A stretch of 64,000 nt of DNA from Sphaerolaimus hirsutus. Its lineage: Eukaryota; Nematoda; Chromadorea; Monhysterida; Sphaerolaimidae. The stretch covers positions 9,451,147-9,515,146 of the forward strand of contig OZ038457.1 of NCBI GenBank assembly GCA_964036195.1, written 5' to 3'. Numbering within the stretch: the first letter of the stretch is position 1; each line of letters opens with the position of its first letter. Made by a program: the position numbers and the translations under genes. Shown in pieces: positions 41,920 to 63,790 of the stretch. Under the pieces are notes generated by a model. It was given only the letters and a program-made list of their open reading frames with translations, searched no databases and was not told the origin of the DNA.

Positions 41920-42995
41920 CACACTAGTTGACAACGATACCAAAAGTCAACTGGTACCGATCCCAATTCAAAGCTTGTTCATGAGCCGACGAACGTCGTT
42001 CAAATGCAAAAGTGTTGAGTCATGTTGCAAATGAAGCAGTGGTGTTGAAAAAATATTGCGCTATGTGTAACGATGACAAACGAACATTCGAAAGCACTTC
42101 GAATTTTGGAAAGTTTTATATCACCACTTGCAAATGCGGTAACAGTTTGGAAGGCTGCAAAACATAGATGTATCCAGAATTCAACAGAAAATTTCAACAA
42201 TGCTATATTTTAATTGAAAAAGTTAGAAAATTTGAAAATTCATTTTCGAAAAAGAACAATTGAACAAAAAGCACATAAATTAAATTTAAAAAAACTTTTC
42301 AGAGGATTTGCCACCGTTAGCATGTGCAATGTAGAAGTCCGGCAGAATTATACGTGAATACAGGGGTGGGCATCTTCAGTTACCGCTGGAAAAACGCGAT
42401 AGCTTGAGCTACAGTTGAGCTATCACAATGAAATTTTAACACAATAGAGTAGACCCCATAGGACACCTATGCTGAAGTTTGCAACCCAAACGGCCACAGT
42501 TTGGAGGAGTTGTGGAACACACAGTTTTTAGTGTAATTTTGTGACTTCACCCCCCTTATCTCGGGACTGGGGGACTATTCGAGTAAAAAAAGAATTTGGT
42601 AGTAGGCGCGACCACAACATACTCAAAGGGCATCAAAATCGGCCGATGTACGACAGAATGGGACGACACCAACGACCGATGCCCCCCCCTCAAATGCCAC
42701 CCTCGATTTATCCTATGGGTGACGCCAAGTCACAAAATTACACTAAAAACCGTGTGTTCCACAACTCACCCAAACTGTGGCCGTTTGGGTTGCAAACTTC
42801 AGAATAGGTGTCCTATGGAGTCTACTCCATTGTGTTAAAATTTCATTCTGATAGCTCAACCGTAGCTCAAGCTATCGCATTTTCCCAGCGGTAACTGAAG
42901 ATGCCCACCCCTGTACAATCATGCACAGTGTTACTCGTCAGCAAGCTTTGAATTGTGATCAGAACAAGTGTACATTTGGTATCTTTGTCAAACAG
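41920..42995. mobile_element. CACACTAGTTGACAACG element carrying a nested foldback element
   Basis: ACACACTAGTTGACAACG and CAAAGCTTGTTCATGAGCCGA on the left resemble 29084-29338. The worn right arm reads GCAAGCTTTGAATTGTG and ACATTTGGTATC. The foldback element at 42361-42913 sits inside. Confidence 0.5.
42361..42913. mobile_element. TA-flanked foldback element, CAGGGGTGGGCATCTTCAG tips
   Basis: The two ends are long inverted repeats of roughly 180-200 bp. CAGGGGTGGGCATCTTCAG, GCGATAGCTTGAGCTAC and GTTTGCAACCCAAACGGCC on the left all reappear inverted on the right. TA flanks both sides. Central ORFs are short. Its architecture resembles that of the unrelated element at 62842-63743. Confidence 0.8.
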
Positions 42996-45092
42996 GACCG
43001 ACCTATGTATGATAAATACTTGATACCACTTGATACTACCTAGTTTCTCTGCGTTTTAACACCGCCAATATCATCAATTAAGCGATTGCAACATCATCAT
43101 GGCCGCTCTTTATGTAGCATCACTACGGCACGGACCAGCCACCGGAACGGAACCATGTACACCGAACCGTGCAATGCGCATCGACAAGACAATAAAACAA
43201 CCGCTGCCGACTGTAAAACCAAACCAAGAACAAACAATGTGCCGAAACCACAGCGCCAGTCGGTTATCACCAAATCGCGTGTCGTTTGATCCCCAGCCAA
43301 ACATTCCACGCTGCGCGGCACTTAGCCGGCCGCCGACTGCAGTTTGCATGCGTTAAGCTCGGCTTGTTGCATGAGACAATGCAGTCGCGCCGGCTTGGCT
43401 TCGCGTGTCCGCTGCGGCTAATTGAGCGTGTGCAACCTTTGACCAGCCGGGATGACGCATTGGTGGGAAAGTTGCCTTTTTATGACAAATTCCGAACCTC
43501 GAGTCGCGGCTTGGTCGACTTACCCGCCAATGCGCACCCCGTAGTGAGATTAAGAAGGTCAAAGGGCACCGCGGTGCGTGCAACCAGCTTTTACTGTTTG
43601 ACCCGCGGCTTTGAGTGGTTTCTGCAATCTGCCATTATTTGCATAATCGTTTAGCTGACGGACATCTTTACAGAAGGCACCAGAGGGACCATTAATTATG
43701 ATCAATGTACACAGTAAATTGGGTCTGTCTGTATTAATCTATTTGCTTAGAATATCTGTGCCAGAAGCAACGTTCGTTTGGAAATCGTTCTCCATGAACG
43801 CAAACAGTTGGTAAATGTTTAGACGGCAGTTGATAGACTGTAGCGGCGTGTTCACTGCATTCTATTCGCCAAACACCCACGTTTTGGTAGACCACTAATT
43901 TGTGAATGGTTTATGTTCCTTGGGTCATGTACATTTACGTGAAAATGGCCACTGATCATCCGACCTGCATATTTATCACAAAACATTTAGCTTATTCCCC
44001 GTTTCCAAATATTTTGACCAATGCGCCAGTCCGCGCAACTAAGCGAATCGAATTATGGCACTCCGGTGCGGCGCATCACGCATCATCACGTATGCAAGCG
44101 CGGCGACTTGGTTTGTGCACATGCCGCCGCTGCGGCGTAAACGCTTTAGTAGCCTCGCAATGCACCGAGCAGCGCATGCACCGAGGCAACATAATGGGCG
44201 ACGGCACCCTATCATATCAAGTGACCATATCACGTGGCACAAAGCGCCGCGCGGCGTCCAACTAACCACCGCTTCAAAGGGCGGAGCCAGTCCGACTGCG
44301 ACCTACTGATACCCCCGCTCCATGAGCGTGCATGCAACCATGGGCGAGCGATCATGCACTCATGCATCTACAGCAATGAGGGGCGACGACTGAGCGAGGA
44401 CGGAGGTCCGAAATCGGAAATCATATTGATTCTGGCCCGAGTGTAAGAAATCGCTGCTTTTGCCCCTACTGTGTTGCTCTGCCGCCCGCCGCTCTATACT
44501 TGTCGCCCGGCCGACGGAGAATTTTTTTTGTTGGTAGACGACGCTCTTTTGTTGGTAGACGAATGTTGCAGTCAAGTTTTTAGTAGGTAATTTCTTCTAG
44601 CTAAGAGCGCACACATAATGCACGATCAAATCAACTTATGCTGAAATATCGTCACACTTTGTAAATAGCAATCACCTAAATTTTTGAAAAAAGTTTAAAA
44701 TTCCATGCCAAACACGTTGCACTTCTCCAGCGAGCTCGACATCAAGCGGGCAGCAGCGGGGCTCGGTCGAATTTCCTCTGACGGCGCACGGCGCGGCAGC
44801 GGGGCGGGCAGGCGGGCGGCACTTCCGATTGCCGTCTCAGCGGCAGCTATCGTAACCGCCGCGCCGGGTCACCGACAGAGCGGCCAGACTCGCTGCGAAG
44901 GTTCAGTAGTGCGGCGGAACGCAGTGTCGAGCAGCGCGGCAGCAAGTGGAAGCGGGCCCACCGGCGACCGGCGACCGGTAACCGGTCCGACCTTCCTGCG
45001 CGCACACCGGCGCGCGCGCGTGCACGTGTGTGTGATTGGGCCGGCCGGAGGCGGGCACCAACTGGAAGGAAGAGCCGCTTCCGATTTCGGCC
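42996..45092. promoter_or_regulatory. GC-rich gene-free block upstream of the ETS gene
   Basis: About 2 kb without any of the window's repeat families and without a convincing exon. From about 43080 it is unusually GC-rich with many CG dinucleotides, and GC climbs again at 44700-45090 immediately before the ETS start codon (GCGCGCGCGTGCACGTGTG near 45010). It probably contains the promoter, 5' UTR and regulatory elements of the ETS gene. The open frames on both strands reflect high GC. Confidence 0.45.
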
Positions 45093-55339
<10,247 letters not shown>

Positions 55340-55960
55340 ATGTGAGAGCCTGCGTGATCGATTCTGAGAATGAATGGTTTCTAGTGAGAAATACATACCG
55401 ATCTACACTTGACAATGTGTTAGATGGGTGTAGAGTGTTTTTGTGAGTTATATAAAATTATACACATCTTGCCGTTCCATGTCTTGTTTATTTTCTTAGG
55501 TGCGCTTTCTTGGTTTTTCTTGCTTGAACCGCTATTTCGAAATATTTATTCTCAATTTGCAGATAAATATGTAAATATGCCACATTAGAGTGTGCTGATT
55601 TTCAGATGACTGTGACTGTGATTATTCTATGTATTTAATGCAGATAAATACACACATTGTTATACTATTTACAAGCAATTATTTTTGATCAGAAGTCACC
55701 GATCTCTCTATCACATTTATGTCGTGCCGTGAATATAAATTCTACGTGCTATCTAGTTATCATATTGCAGTCACAAGATTTCACGCAACACCGGATTGCT
55801 ATTGATTTATATTATATCTAGTCTGACAACGCATAAAAAATCTCATTAACGTGTCCTATGACCGTTGTTCTCGTCAATTTATGTATTTATTTATTGATGT
55901 TCGTATTTATGTATGGTTTATCAATAAATAAACTATTGTTGATTGCGCTATCTTTTCCCA
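55340..55960 (+). other. 3' UTR of the ETS gene with polyadenylation signal
   Basis: About 600 nt of AT-rich sequence without transposon signatures. AATAAA occurs at 55923-55928, overlapping a second AATAAA four bases on. Several ATTTA words upstream could be instability elements. Confidence 0.55.
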
Positions 55961-56254
55961 CTGCACCTTTTTAACCCTGATAAAATTACAGGACCTGGTT
56001 CGAGCTTTTCGGAAATACAAATATTTACTCACCTAGGTATTCTATAAAACACATTTTCAAAAAAGGACAACAAATTACAGATAACGTACCTACTTAGGTA
56101 CTCAATTGGTTCCCCCTGAATAGTTCCCCTTGTTCAGGTGAGTGAGGAAAAATTATTCACCCCACTGAATGATCCCCGCCTCACAAATGGGTAGGTACCT
56201 AAGGTATTAGATCTTAGACTGCAGATCTCAAAAAGCAGTCGATGAAGCTAGACA

Positions 56255-56375
56255 GTAGTGATGAAATGGCGCCATGGCCATGGCATTGCGCCAAGCCGCC
56301 ATTGGTGCTAGTTACCCTTTCTGTGGCGCCCTGTTTCCGAATGGGTCCTTTTTCTGGCACCTTTTTCCATCACTA
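56255..56375. mobile_element. Small GCGCCA-family MITE
   Basis: TAGTGATGAAATGGCGCC and inverted GCACCTTTTTCCATCACTA enclose 121 bp with worn GCGCCATGGC motifs. Flanks CTAGACAG and CTAGATTT share only the first five bases, so the duplication is decayed or fortuitous. Confidence 0.65.
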
Positions 56376-57988
56376 CTAGATTTACTACGTTATTTACTTC
56401 TGGCCTGATAAATTGAAATTTATATTGAATGGAAATGCATTGCATCCCGTGTGCAATGACAGAATGGAGTGTTCCACAAAAATACCGATGGCAGCTCAAC
56501 TTTATGCAAATAGATTATGCATTTAGCGTGTTACATATAATGAAATGATAGAAATGTCTTTCAAAAATTTTACGTAATGATTCTCCCTTGGATAATTTCA
56601 ATCTTGATAAGTTTCCCCCATAATAATTCTGAGGAAAAAATAATAACCCATAACCCAAGGTGAATAAGTGTGTGATATCCATTTGTCTCTTTATTTTTTG
56701 AAACTTGTAGTTGTGAACATGTATAATATGTCTATAATATTGGTGTCCGTTCGATGCTGGTACTGGACACAGCAGATAATTCCACATTTCCTGCCAAGCG
56801 GCAGCCCCCTTACAAAATTGCGAAGCGCCACCTGCCAGTTTACCTCTCACTTCACAGTGCGGTTGAAAACATCTATCTGAAACAGACGTTGAAACAGACG
56901 ACACTTGCGAATGTGATGTTTTGTCTGAAAGATGTCATTTCACATGGTTCACGGACGTCACGTACACGTCTCACCTAACAAAGCATTACAGATTGCCTCC
57001 AAAATGATATTTTACCAGTATTTAAAACCTTTATCGGAATAAGTCACTTGACAGGGCCTTTTTTACTTCTTACAAGACACATTAATTGGGAATGTGACAC
57101 TTTAATGGAAACATGGCACTTGACAGGGCATGAAATTGATAAATAACATCAGATCAGAAGTGTATCTGCTGAACGTTTGAATTGAGCCACAGCTCATTTT
57201 GATGAGCTAGGTTCTGCTTTTAGAATGAGTGGACAAAGGAGGAATAAATACAATGGTATTAAAGGAACGCTGGGTATTCTCTGCCAACGTTCTTTTCACG
57301 TGGGTATTTAGATTTTTGATTTTAAAGCACACGAACAGTAATAAAACGCTCAAAAATTTCAGACAGACATTGCATTAAAATAAAATACCCAAACATTTTT
57401 GTATTAAGCATGTGATCTCAAGGCAATCAAAACAAAGGGAGCAAGCATGGAAGCACGCGCACATGCTTCCGCAATTTGATAATGTCAGTTTGCAAACAAA
57501 CGCAGTCCCCAAAGGACACAAAACCATCTTCATGTCTTGCCTTCGTTATCGCAACTCGCCCACTGCATCACCACACCCCTAGTTCGAATATTAGCACACA
57601 GGTCTGGTGTGAATCTATTTACATCGTTTCCGCGTAATTTCACCAGCCGAAAATCAATTTCCCCATCGCGCTTAATGTAGGCGACTTTTTGCAATTACAT
57701 GGCAGTAAAGGAAAATGAATTAAGCGACTGTTAAATACGTGGAGTGTGTAGGTAGGTGCATATATTTATGCGAGGAAATCCTTTTTTTTAACCATCTCGA
57801 TTAGTAAGCTCTCAGTTTTTAAGCGAAAGTGTTTCGATTTGTCACCCAGTGTCCCGTTTTTTAAGCCACAGACGAATTTAATTGTTCATTCAGATGGTAA
57901 GCCATAGTGCATCGATATTTAACCTAACTGTCTGGGTATTTCAATCAATTTGACAGATCAATTAAATCAACCTGACAAAAACCATGTA
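56376..57988. other. Intergenic DNA between the ETS and GPCR genes
   Basis: No coding exon recognised. A worn AATAATTC/CCCC unit lies near 56575-56650 and short ACTTGACAGGGC repeats near 57047-57130. The stretch 57200-57980 looks single-copy and AT-rich, with no feature assigned. Confidence 0.35.
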
Positions 57989-58422
57989 CCGTATTACCTC
58001 TAATATAAGGTATACCTTATATTGTTTTCATCAGATTTTTAGAGCCAAAAGTTATACCTTCTATTAGAGGGTACCTTATATTAGAGGGTACCTTCAATTT
58101 TTTGGCCAGATTTTGCATAAATTTAACATGCATAAATTCAATACAAAACGACCTGATCGGTATCGTATTATCGCCGAAGAAGTCGACGAAGAGTTATCGC
58201 AGTGCCTTTCGGCACCATTATCATCATTTTCCGCCATGTTTAGCAACCGTTTTTAAGATTATGTGCGGTTTGGCTCGCAGCCAGCTGTATTATATTAGAG
58301 GTATGCCTTATATTAGAGGGTACCTTATATTTATTTCGTCACATTTAATATAGCCAAAAGTTATACCTTATATTAGAGGGTACCTTATATTAGAGGGATG
58401 CCTTATACTGGAGGTAATACGG
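57989..58422. mobile_element. TA-flanked CCGTATTACCTCTAATATAAGG element
   Basis: CCGTATTACCTCTAATATAAG and the inverse ACTGGAGGTAATACGG are flanked by TA. TTATATTAGAGGGTACC units are repeated at both ends (about 58050-58085 and 58300-58405). It shares the outer CCGTATT with the other TA-flanked copies but has its own inner motif. Confidence 0.75.
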
Positions 58423-59204
58423 TAGCTATACATGAATGGTTAAATAACAGATCAATTTTTCTTGTGTAAGATGTCCTCATTTCTGTTGACCACATCATTT
58501 AGTATCACCAAATATATCTTCAACCTCCTTCGTTTGCGGTGCATGGACACATTGCAAAAAATGTTTATTATCTTGCCATGACACAACTCTGCTCCATACA
58601 TGTGTATGTTCATACAAGGTATGCTTAAATTCAGCTTAAAAACAGAATATCGGCTTGATCATCCACATACAATGGATTAAAAATCAAAATACTTGTATAA
58701 CATGCTTGCTTTATTATCGACATACTTTGGCTTTATAATCGAGAGCTTAAAATTCGGGAAGGTTGAATATCGCTACACTCTCCATTTATGCGGACGGAAA
58801 GCATACCGTCCATGAGCAAAGACCGATTGCGGCCACTCCGCGGGCAAAATGGCGCCGTGAAGTCTTGAAGCTACCGTCCATTCCGTGACGAAGCAGCGGC
58901 GACATCATGTTGACGGAACATTTTGTGTCGTCACAAATGTCACCATACTGTTGCGTCACGGCGCCACGTCTCAAATTGAAGCATACCTATTACTAGTTAA
59001 TGTACCACATACTGGATCAGTGTGCAATTCTCGAGGGAATCAAAGGGTCTCTTTCAGAAACGTTATCTCGTATGTCACTCACAGATCATGTTTTCTATTT
59101 CAATCCGCAGTGTTTTCCTACCAAATAGGTAACGTTTGTTTGATTCATATTTTTGCTTGAGTAAATAAAATACTCGCCGCAGTCAACTAGGTAGATCCAT
59201 CCAT
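58423..59204. other. Intergenic DNA, nothing assigned
   Basis: Single-copy-looking sequence. A GC-rich patch at 58785-58975 contains repeated ACCGTCCAT and GGCGCC words and opens short frames on both strands, but shows no family resemblance. Confidence 0.3.
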
Positions 59205-60103
59205 AGTTGTTAAAACGTATTTACGTTTCCTCTAAAAAGTACCTGTATTCGTTTTACATGCACTTTTTGAAAGTATTATACTCGAGTAAAGAAAACATAT
59301 TTCAGATAGACTTTGTCAAGGCACAGATGGAAAAAAGGAGCAAGCTTAAAAATAGGAAAAATAGCCAAAAATGGGTATAGAATTTTTCATCGGACTTTTT
59401 TTGAGGGGTGAACTATTTAGTAGTGGGAATTATTCAAAAGGGGGAATTATCCAAAAGGGGATTAATAATTGTAAGATTAATAAGATTTGAAAGCATGTTT
59501 CCATTGACTCATTTCATGAAATATGCTTTATGAATTACATACCATGCCATTTTCGATCAAATTATACACAACTTATTTATCATATGCCAAAAGTGAATAA
59601 TTTGGGTGGGCGGAATTATTTGTACTCACTTGTCTATCAGGGGGATTATATAAGGGGAAATTTTGTATTCACATAAATATAATATAGTGTAAATCCTTGA
59701 ATAAGACCCCCGGTTGAATAACTCTCCCCTCTTGGTGAAAAGGATACAAATAACTCCCCCCCCCCCTCTTGATATAATACACGAAAAAATAACTCCCCTG
59801 GGGTCTTATTTGAGAATTTAAGGTAGGCAAAAATAGCTGAAAATAGGCAAAAAAGAACATGAACTACTGAGTTTGAAGTTAAAAACAAGGAAAAAGCTAT
59901 GAAAATTAGTGATTGAGTGAAAATTGGGGCAAAATTTCTTTAAAATACCCACTTTGACATTTTCTGAAAAAAGTAAATAGTTTTCTCACATTTACTCATG
60001 AGTAAAGTAAAAAAATGGTATACATTTTCTGTACCCAGGTGGTGAGTAAAAAATACTTTGTTTATGCATACTTTGAAAAAAGCTTGGAACTTTTAACAAC
60101 TCT
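59205..60103. mobile_element. AAATACG-rich element, copy 3, with a nested AATTATTC unit
   Basis: AGTTGTTAAAACGTATTTACG on the left and CTTTTAACAACT on the right enclose about 900 bp. The middle (59390-59820) is a CCGTATT-family-like block with GGGGGAATTATTC units and a C-run. The outer arms carry TACTCGAGTAAAG and TTTACTCATGAG motifs. Confidence 0.55.
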
Positions 60104-60531
60104 GAATCCGTCAGCATTTCAATTAACGCGCGGTCAAGATAATTGAAAGCGCGTGAAAAATATGCCGCTACACACACTATTATAAATACTAATGTTATTT
60201 TATAAATTTAGTTAACTCATATTTCAGCCTTGAGTGCATCTGAGTTCACTGGAATAAGTTATCTTAACTCTCCGTCAACTGTAGTTCATTCATAGTTTAT
60301 CCATCAATTTACTCAATTTTGAGTTTACCGGCAGTACACTAGTGTGCGCAGCCCCTCTGATTGCCACTTAATCCTCCGTTAACGAGGCAAAAAAGTTAAA
60401 GCATAAAAATATTCAAGGTGCTTTTTTTCACCCTTACTAAAAAACATACAAGATTAAAGGCAGTAAATTAGATGCAACCACCCTCGCATTAACAGGGATA
60501 AAACTTATCTTCCACGAAGATCGACTGCGAG
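60104..60531. promoter_or_regulatory. Upstream region of the GPCR gene
   Basis: About 430 bp of AT-rich sequence without exons or recognised elements, directly before the GPCR start codon. An acceptor-like TCTTCCACGAAG stands 12 nt before the ATG. Confidence 0.3.
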
Positions 60532-62120
60532 ATGGCCAGCGGCTCAAATCAAATCCCATGGCCGGAAAACTACACGGAACTAGACGCGACGTTCGACCCA
60601 TCGACGTTTCAACGTGGTCTCACGTTGGACGACGTGATCAACAAAGCGCTCGTCTTGCTCAACGTGTGCACCATCAGCCTGGGCGGGATGAACGTGCTCC
60701 TGGTGGTGGTCATCATGACCAGCTCGACGTTGTACAGCGCCACGAGCGCGCTGCTGTGCGGCGTGCTGGTGAGCAACGCGTGCTACATCCTGCGACTGGC
60801 GCACTCGATGCAGCTGTACGTGGAGATCAACGCGCTCACGTGCACCGCCCTGCTGGTCAGTGTCAGGGGTCCCCAAGATTTTGGCCCTCGCGGGGGCTGG
60901 ATAGATAGCTGAAAAAATTTTCTGGGGGGGGGGGCTGGGGGGGCTTGGGGGGGGGCTCGCGGGGGCAATATATATACGCTTTTTCAGTGCATAGAAGGCC
61001 GAAAGGGGAAAAAATCGCTAATAATCAGTTAAAAGTGGCCAAAAGTAGGTTTAAAATGGCTAAAAACAGGCATATAACCATGCATATAGCCGGAGAGCAC
61101 GATTTCGAAGGTGAAAAACTATAAAAAGATGCAAAAATTAGTGATTTTGAGCGAAAATTGGGGCAAAATTTCTTAAAAACCACTCCAGATAGATAGATAG
61201 CTGAGAGCGATTTTGGGGGGGGTCTTTGGGGGTAGTAGGCAAAAATTTTGCCTCGGGATAGATAGATAGCTGAGCGACCTCCGGGATAGATAGATAGCTG
61301 ACGGATTTGGGAGGGGGGCAGCCCCCCCCCTAGGAGACCCTGGTCAGTGTATTTGGTTTACACGTCAGTTACGTAATGGCGGCCCATAGTTGACATAGTG
61401 TATCAACTGGTCTGTGTCAACTCAGATTTCGGCTTCACGTGTCGCAGAGCTATCGTCCAATGCACTTGCCGTAATATTTGTTTTTCAACACTGCCGCGTG
61501 CGCATTTGGAGATCGCTCTGAGACATGTGAAGCCGAAATCTGAGTTGAAACAAACCACAGACACACCTGTGTCAACTAGTGTACGGGCCGCCAATGTGTC
61601 TACTCCGAACCGATACGATTTCAACTTGAATTTTAAATTATTCACTGTGGGGCCACGTCATTTGGTGCCGATTACTACGGCCCAAATTATCGGACCAGAT
61701 GAAATGTAAGCACGTAAGTAGAGGTTGAATTGACTGTCTAATAGGTAAACACAGCTTTAGGGAAATCAGTTTTGGCCTCCAGTTGACGATGTCAAAACGA
61801 TGCATCGCCGTCAACACAAACGCGCTGTAAACACCTGACCAAAAAACTTTCAGCAATTTTACAAGTGTGAACATTTTCAAACGCACACTAACAAATCTAA
61901 CAACCCCAACAAACAGACAGCGGAAACATGGGGGAAGCTCTCAATCTCCCTCTACACGACGGCGCTACTGGCCTACTCGTACCTGCACACGAAAGCGCGC
62001 CGGCTGCACCGGGGCCACGAGGCGGGCGCCCAGCACTGGCCCAAGGTGGTCACCACCATGCTCGTCGGCTGCAGTCTCGTCGCCGTCGCTGGCACATTGC
62101 CAGTGGTGCTCCAGGCTAAA
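60532..62120 (+). CDS. Rhodopsin-like G protein-coupled receptor, 5' part (TM1-TM4)
   Basis: Exon 1 (60532-60855) encodes 108 residues with an N-glycosylation site (NYT) and TM1 (LNVCTISLGGMNVLLVVVIM). TM2 follows, and then NALTCTALL, the start of TM3 with its conserved Cys. Exon 2 (from 61917, phase 0) continues TM3 and ends it ALLAYSYLHTKARR. Counting from the Cys puts YSY where most family members have DRY. TM4 is VVTTMLVGCSLVAVAGTLPVVL. Exon 2 probably ends near 62120 or 62126, but no TM5-7 exon was found before the window end, so the gene is either cut off or split by a very long intron. Ligand and subfamily are unknown. Intron 1 contains two transposons, one of which duplicates the donor. 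Confidence 0.7.
60864..61342. mobile_element. hAT-like CAGGGGTC element inserted at the GPCR exon 1 splice donor
   Basis: Tips CAGGGGTCCCC and inverted GGAGACCCTG are flanked by perfect 8-bp duplications GTCAGTGT (60856-60863 and 61343-61350). The left duplication begins exactly at the exon 1 splice donor GTCAGT. The body holds G-runs, GGATAGATAGATAGCTGA units and sequence shared with the TFIP11 intron 10 copies. Confidence 0.92.
61378..61592. mobile_element. GGCGGCCCA MITE in GPCR intron 1
   Basis: GGCGGCCCATAGTTGACA and inverted TGTACGGGCCGCC are flanked by AAT. GCCGAAATCTGAGTTGAAAC and its mirror lie inside. Same family as 41422-41651, and probably Harbinger-like. Confidence 0.78.
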
Positions 62121-62841
62121 GTAGAGGTTGGTGGGCAGTGTGGCACTTTTGCTTTTGTATCAGGCCAGGCGTTATGTGGAACTTTTTGGAGGTCTATGTG
62201 GTCATTTAGGATACGCATAGGTTGTCCGGAGAGGACAGAAACATATGCGAAATTGGGTGTCTTGGTGGCTGACATAAATGTGCTTTGTTAGGCGGAGCCG
62301 AAACTTATCAAAAATAGCTGAGTTATGCCGTTGGATTCACATCGATACGATAGAGTTTGATGCGCAGTGGGAGCGAAACATGTACATATTTTCTGCACCT
62401 AAACTCCATTTGCGAAACGTTTTGAGCTGTAAAAAATTGGTGCTAAAATACGATAATGCGATAATGGCGCTTTTTCTAGCGTTTTTGTTTTACTGATGAA
62501 GCAATGCGATACCCTGCTGTTTACACGCGAGAAGACTGCGGCAAAACTCCACGGATTTCCATTGATTTCGTCCTTTCTACAAAATTATGTGTGACTTGTG
62601 ACGGTGTAGAAGAGAATCACGCTAGTGCCCCCCCCCCCGATAAAGTAATTTATCGTTAGAGGGGTGTGGGTGGATAAATGAGTAGTTTTTAGGATTCCCG
62701 ACCTAGAGACGCAAAAGAGAAGCCCATGGACTGATACAATGCCCCCGCGGCCCGCACTACTGAAGCCGTTTTATGATTTCCATGGATGATCGCAGACGAC
62801 ACCCACGCAAAGCGTTAACGACGGCAAATTTTTTCGATGTA
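62121..62841. other. Downstream of GPCR exon 2, nothing firmly assigned
   Basis: The exon 2 frame stays open to about 62289 with a Cys that could belong to extracellular loop 2, so the exon may be longer than drawn. Beyond that no further transmembrane exon, RNA gene or element was recognised. Confidence 0.3.
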
Positions 62842-63743
62842 CATGGTCAGGCTGAAAAGTCCCCGGGCAGTGCTCGCCATTCGCGCTGGGGGATGAGCAA
62901 CGGTCAATTTTGACAGGTTAAGATGTCAGGTGTTTTGAGTTTTCACCCAAAATTTCACCCCACTAGCTGCACCCACTATGAAACTGTGAAGGTTACAATT
63001 TCGGTCATTTTGTACTGATGTACAAATGGTGCTCTAGCTCAATGCTGCTTTAAGTTGTGATCATGAAACTTTGGCTAGTGTAAGCCACCAGTGTTGGCAA
63101 TGTGCTGATAGTATTCAACACTTTCATCAACATCATAGTTATTAAGGTAAAATAAATATGCAGATCAGGGTGATGTGCAAGAAACGTGGGAACTGTGATG
63201 GATGTTTTTGGTGATCATCTGAGATAATGTTGTATTGCAGTAATTTTAATGTTGTTTTGTAATGTGCAGTAAATGATTTGTGTGGATAAAATTTCCCTAT
63301 GTTTCATTACTAATGTGTAGTGGACACATTACCTGTGTTCAACAGTAGTGAGTAGACTCCAAGGGGGGCTATTTTGAGAAGGAGAGGCAGAATGATTTAT
63401 TTGGTAGTGAGAGTAGTGAAAGTAATGACAAAATGGACTAGGCTTATAATATCATAGCTAATGTTGGTCAGTTCTGGCACATTGCCAATACTGGTGGCTC
63501 ACACTAGCCAAACTTTCATGATCACAACTTAAAGCAGCATTGAGCTAGAGTACCATTTGTACATCAGTACAAAATGACCAAAATTGTAACCCCCACAGCT
63601 CCGCAGTGGGTGGAGCTAGAGGGGTGAAATTTTGGGTGAAAACTCAAAACACCTGATATATTAACCTGTCGAAATTTTATGACTGTAGCTTACCCCTAGC
63701 GCGAATGGCGAGCACTGCCTGGGGACTTTTCAGCCGGACCATG
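62842..63743. mobile_element. TA-flanked foldback element, CATGGTCAGGCTGAAAAG tips
   Basis: Both ends start CATGGTC(A/C)GGCTGAAAAG and are flanked by TA. The inverted arms are roughly 270 bp long: AAACTCAAAACACCTGA, TACAAATGGTGCTCTAGC and GCTTTAAGTTGTGATCATG all occur in mirrored positions. The centre of about 350 bp has no transposase frame. The AAAAGTCCCCGGGCA just inside the tip recalls Tc1/mariner tips. Confidence 0.85.
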
Positions 63744-63790
63744 TATCTGCTGGCGGAAAAGCCGGTCTTGGAAACCCTTCAAACCATTTA

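Noticed and set aside
43086-43660. Overlapping open frames of up to 122 codons in the GC-rich block
   Set aside because: Frames overlap on both strands, show no domain, lack splice context, and are expected by chance at this GC content.
61398-61709. Open frame through the GPCR intron 1 MITE
   Set aside because: It runs through a MITE with an AAT duplication, and joining it to exon 1 would break TM3; the direct joint 60855/61917 keeps TM3 continuous.
62842-63743. Autonomous mariner transposon
   Set aside because: The region between the arms has no transposase-like open frame; it is non-autonomous.
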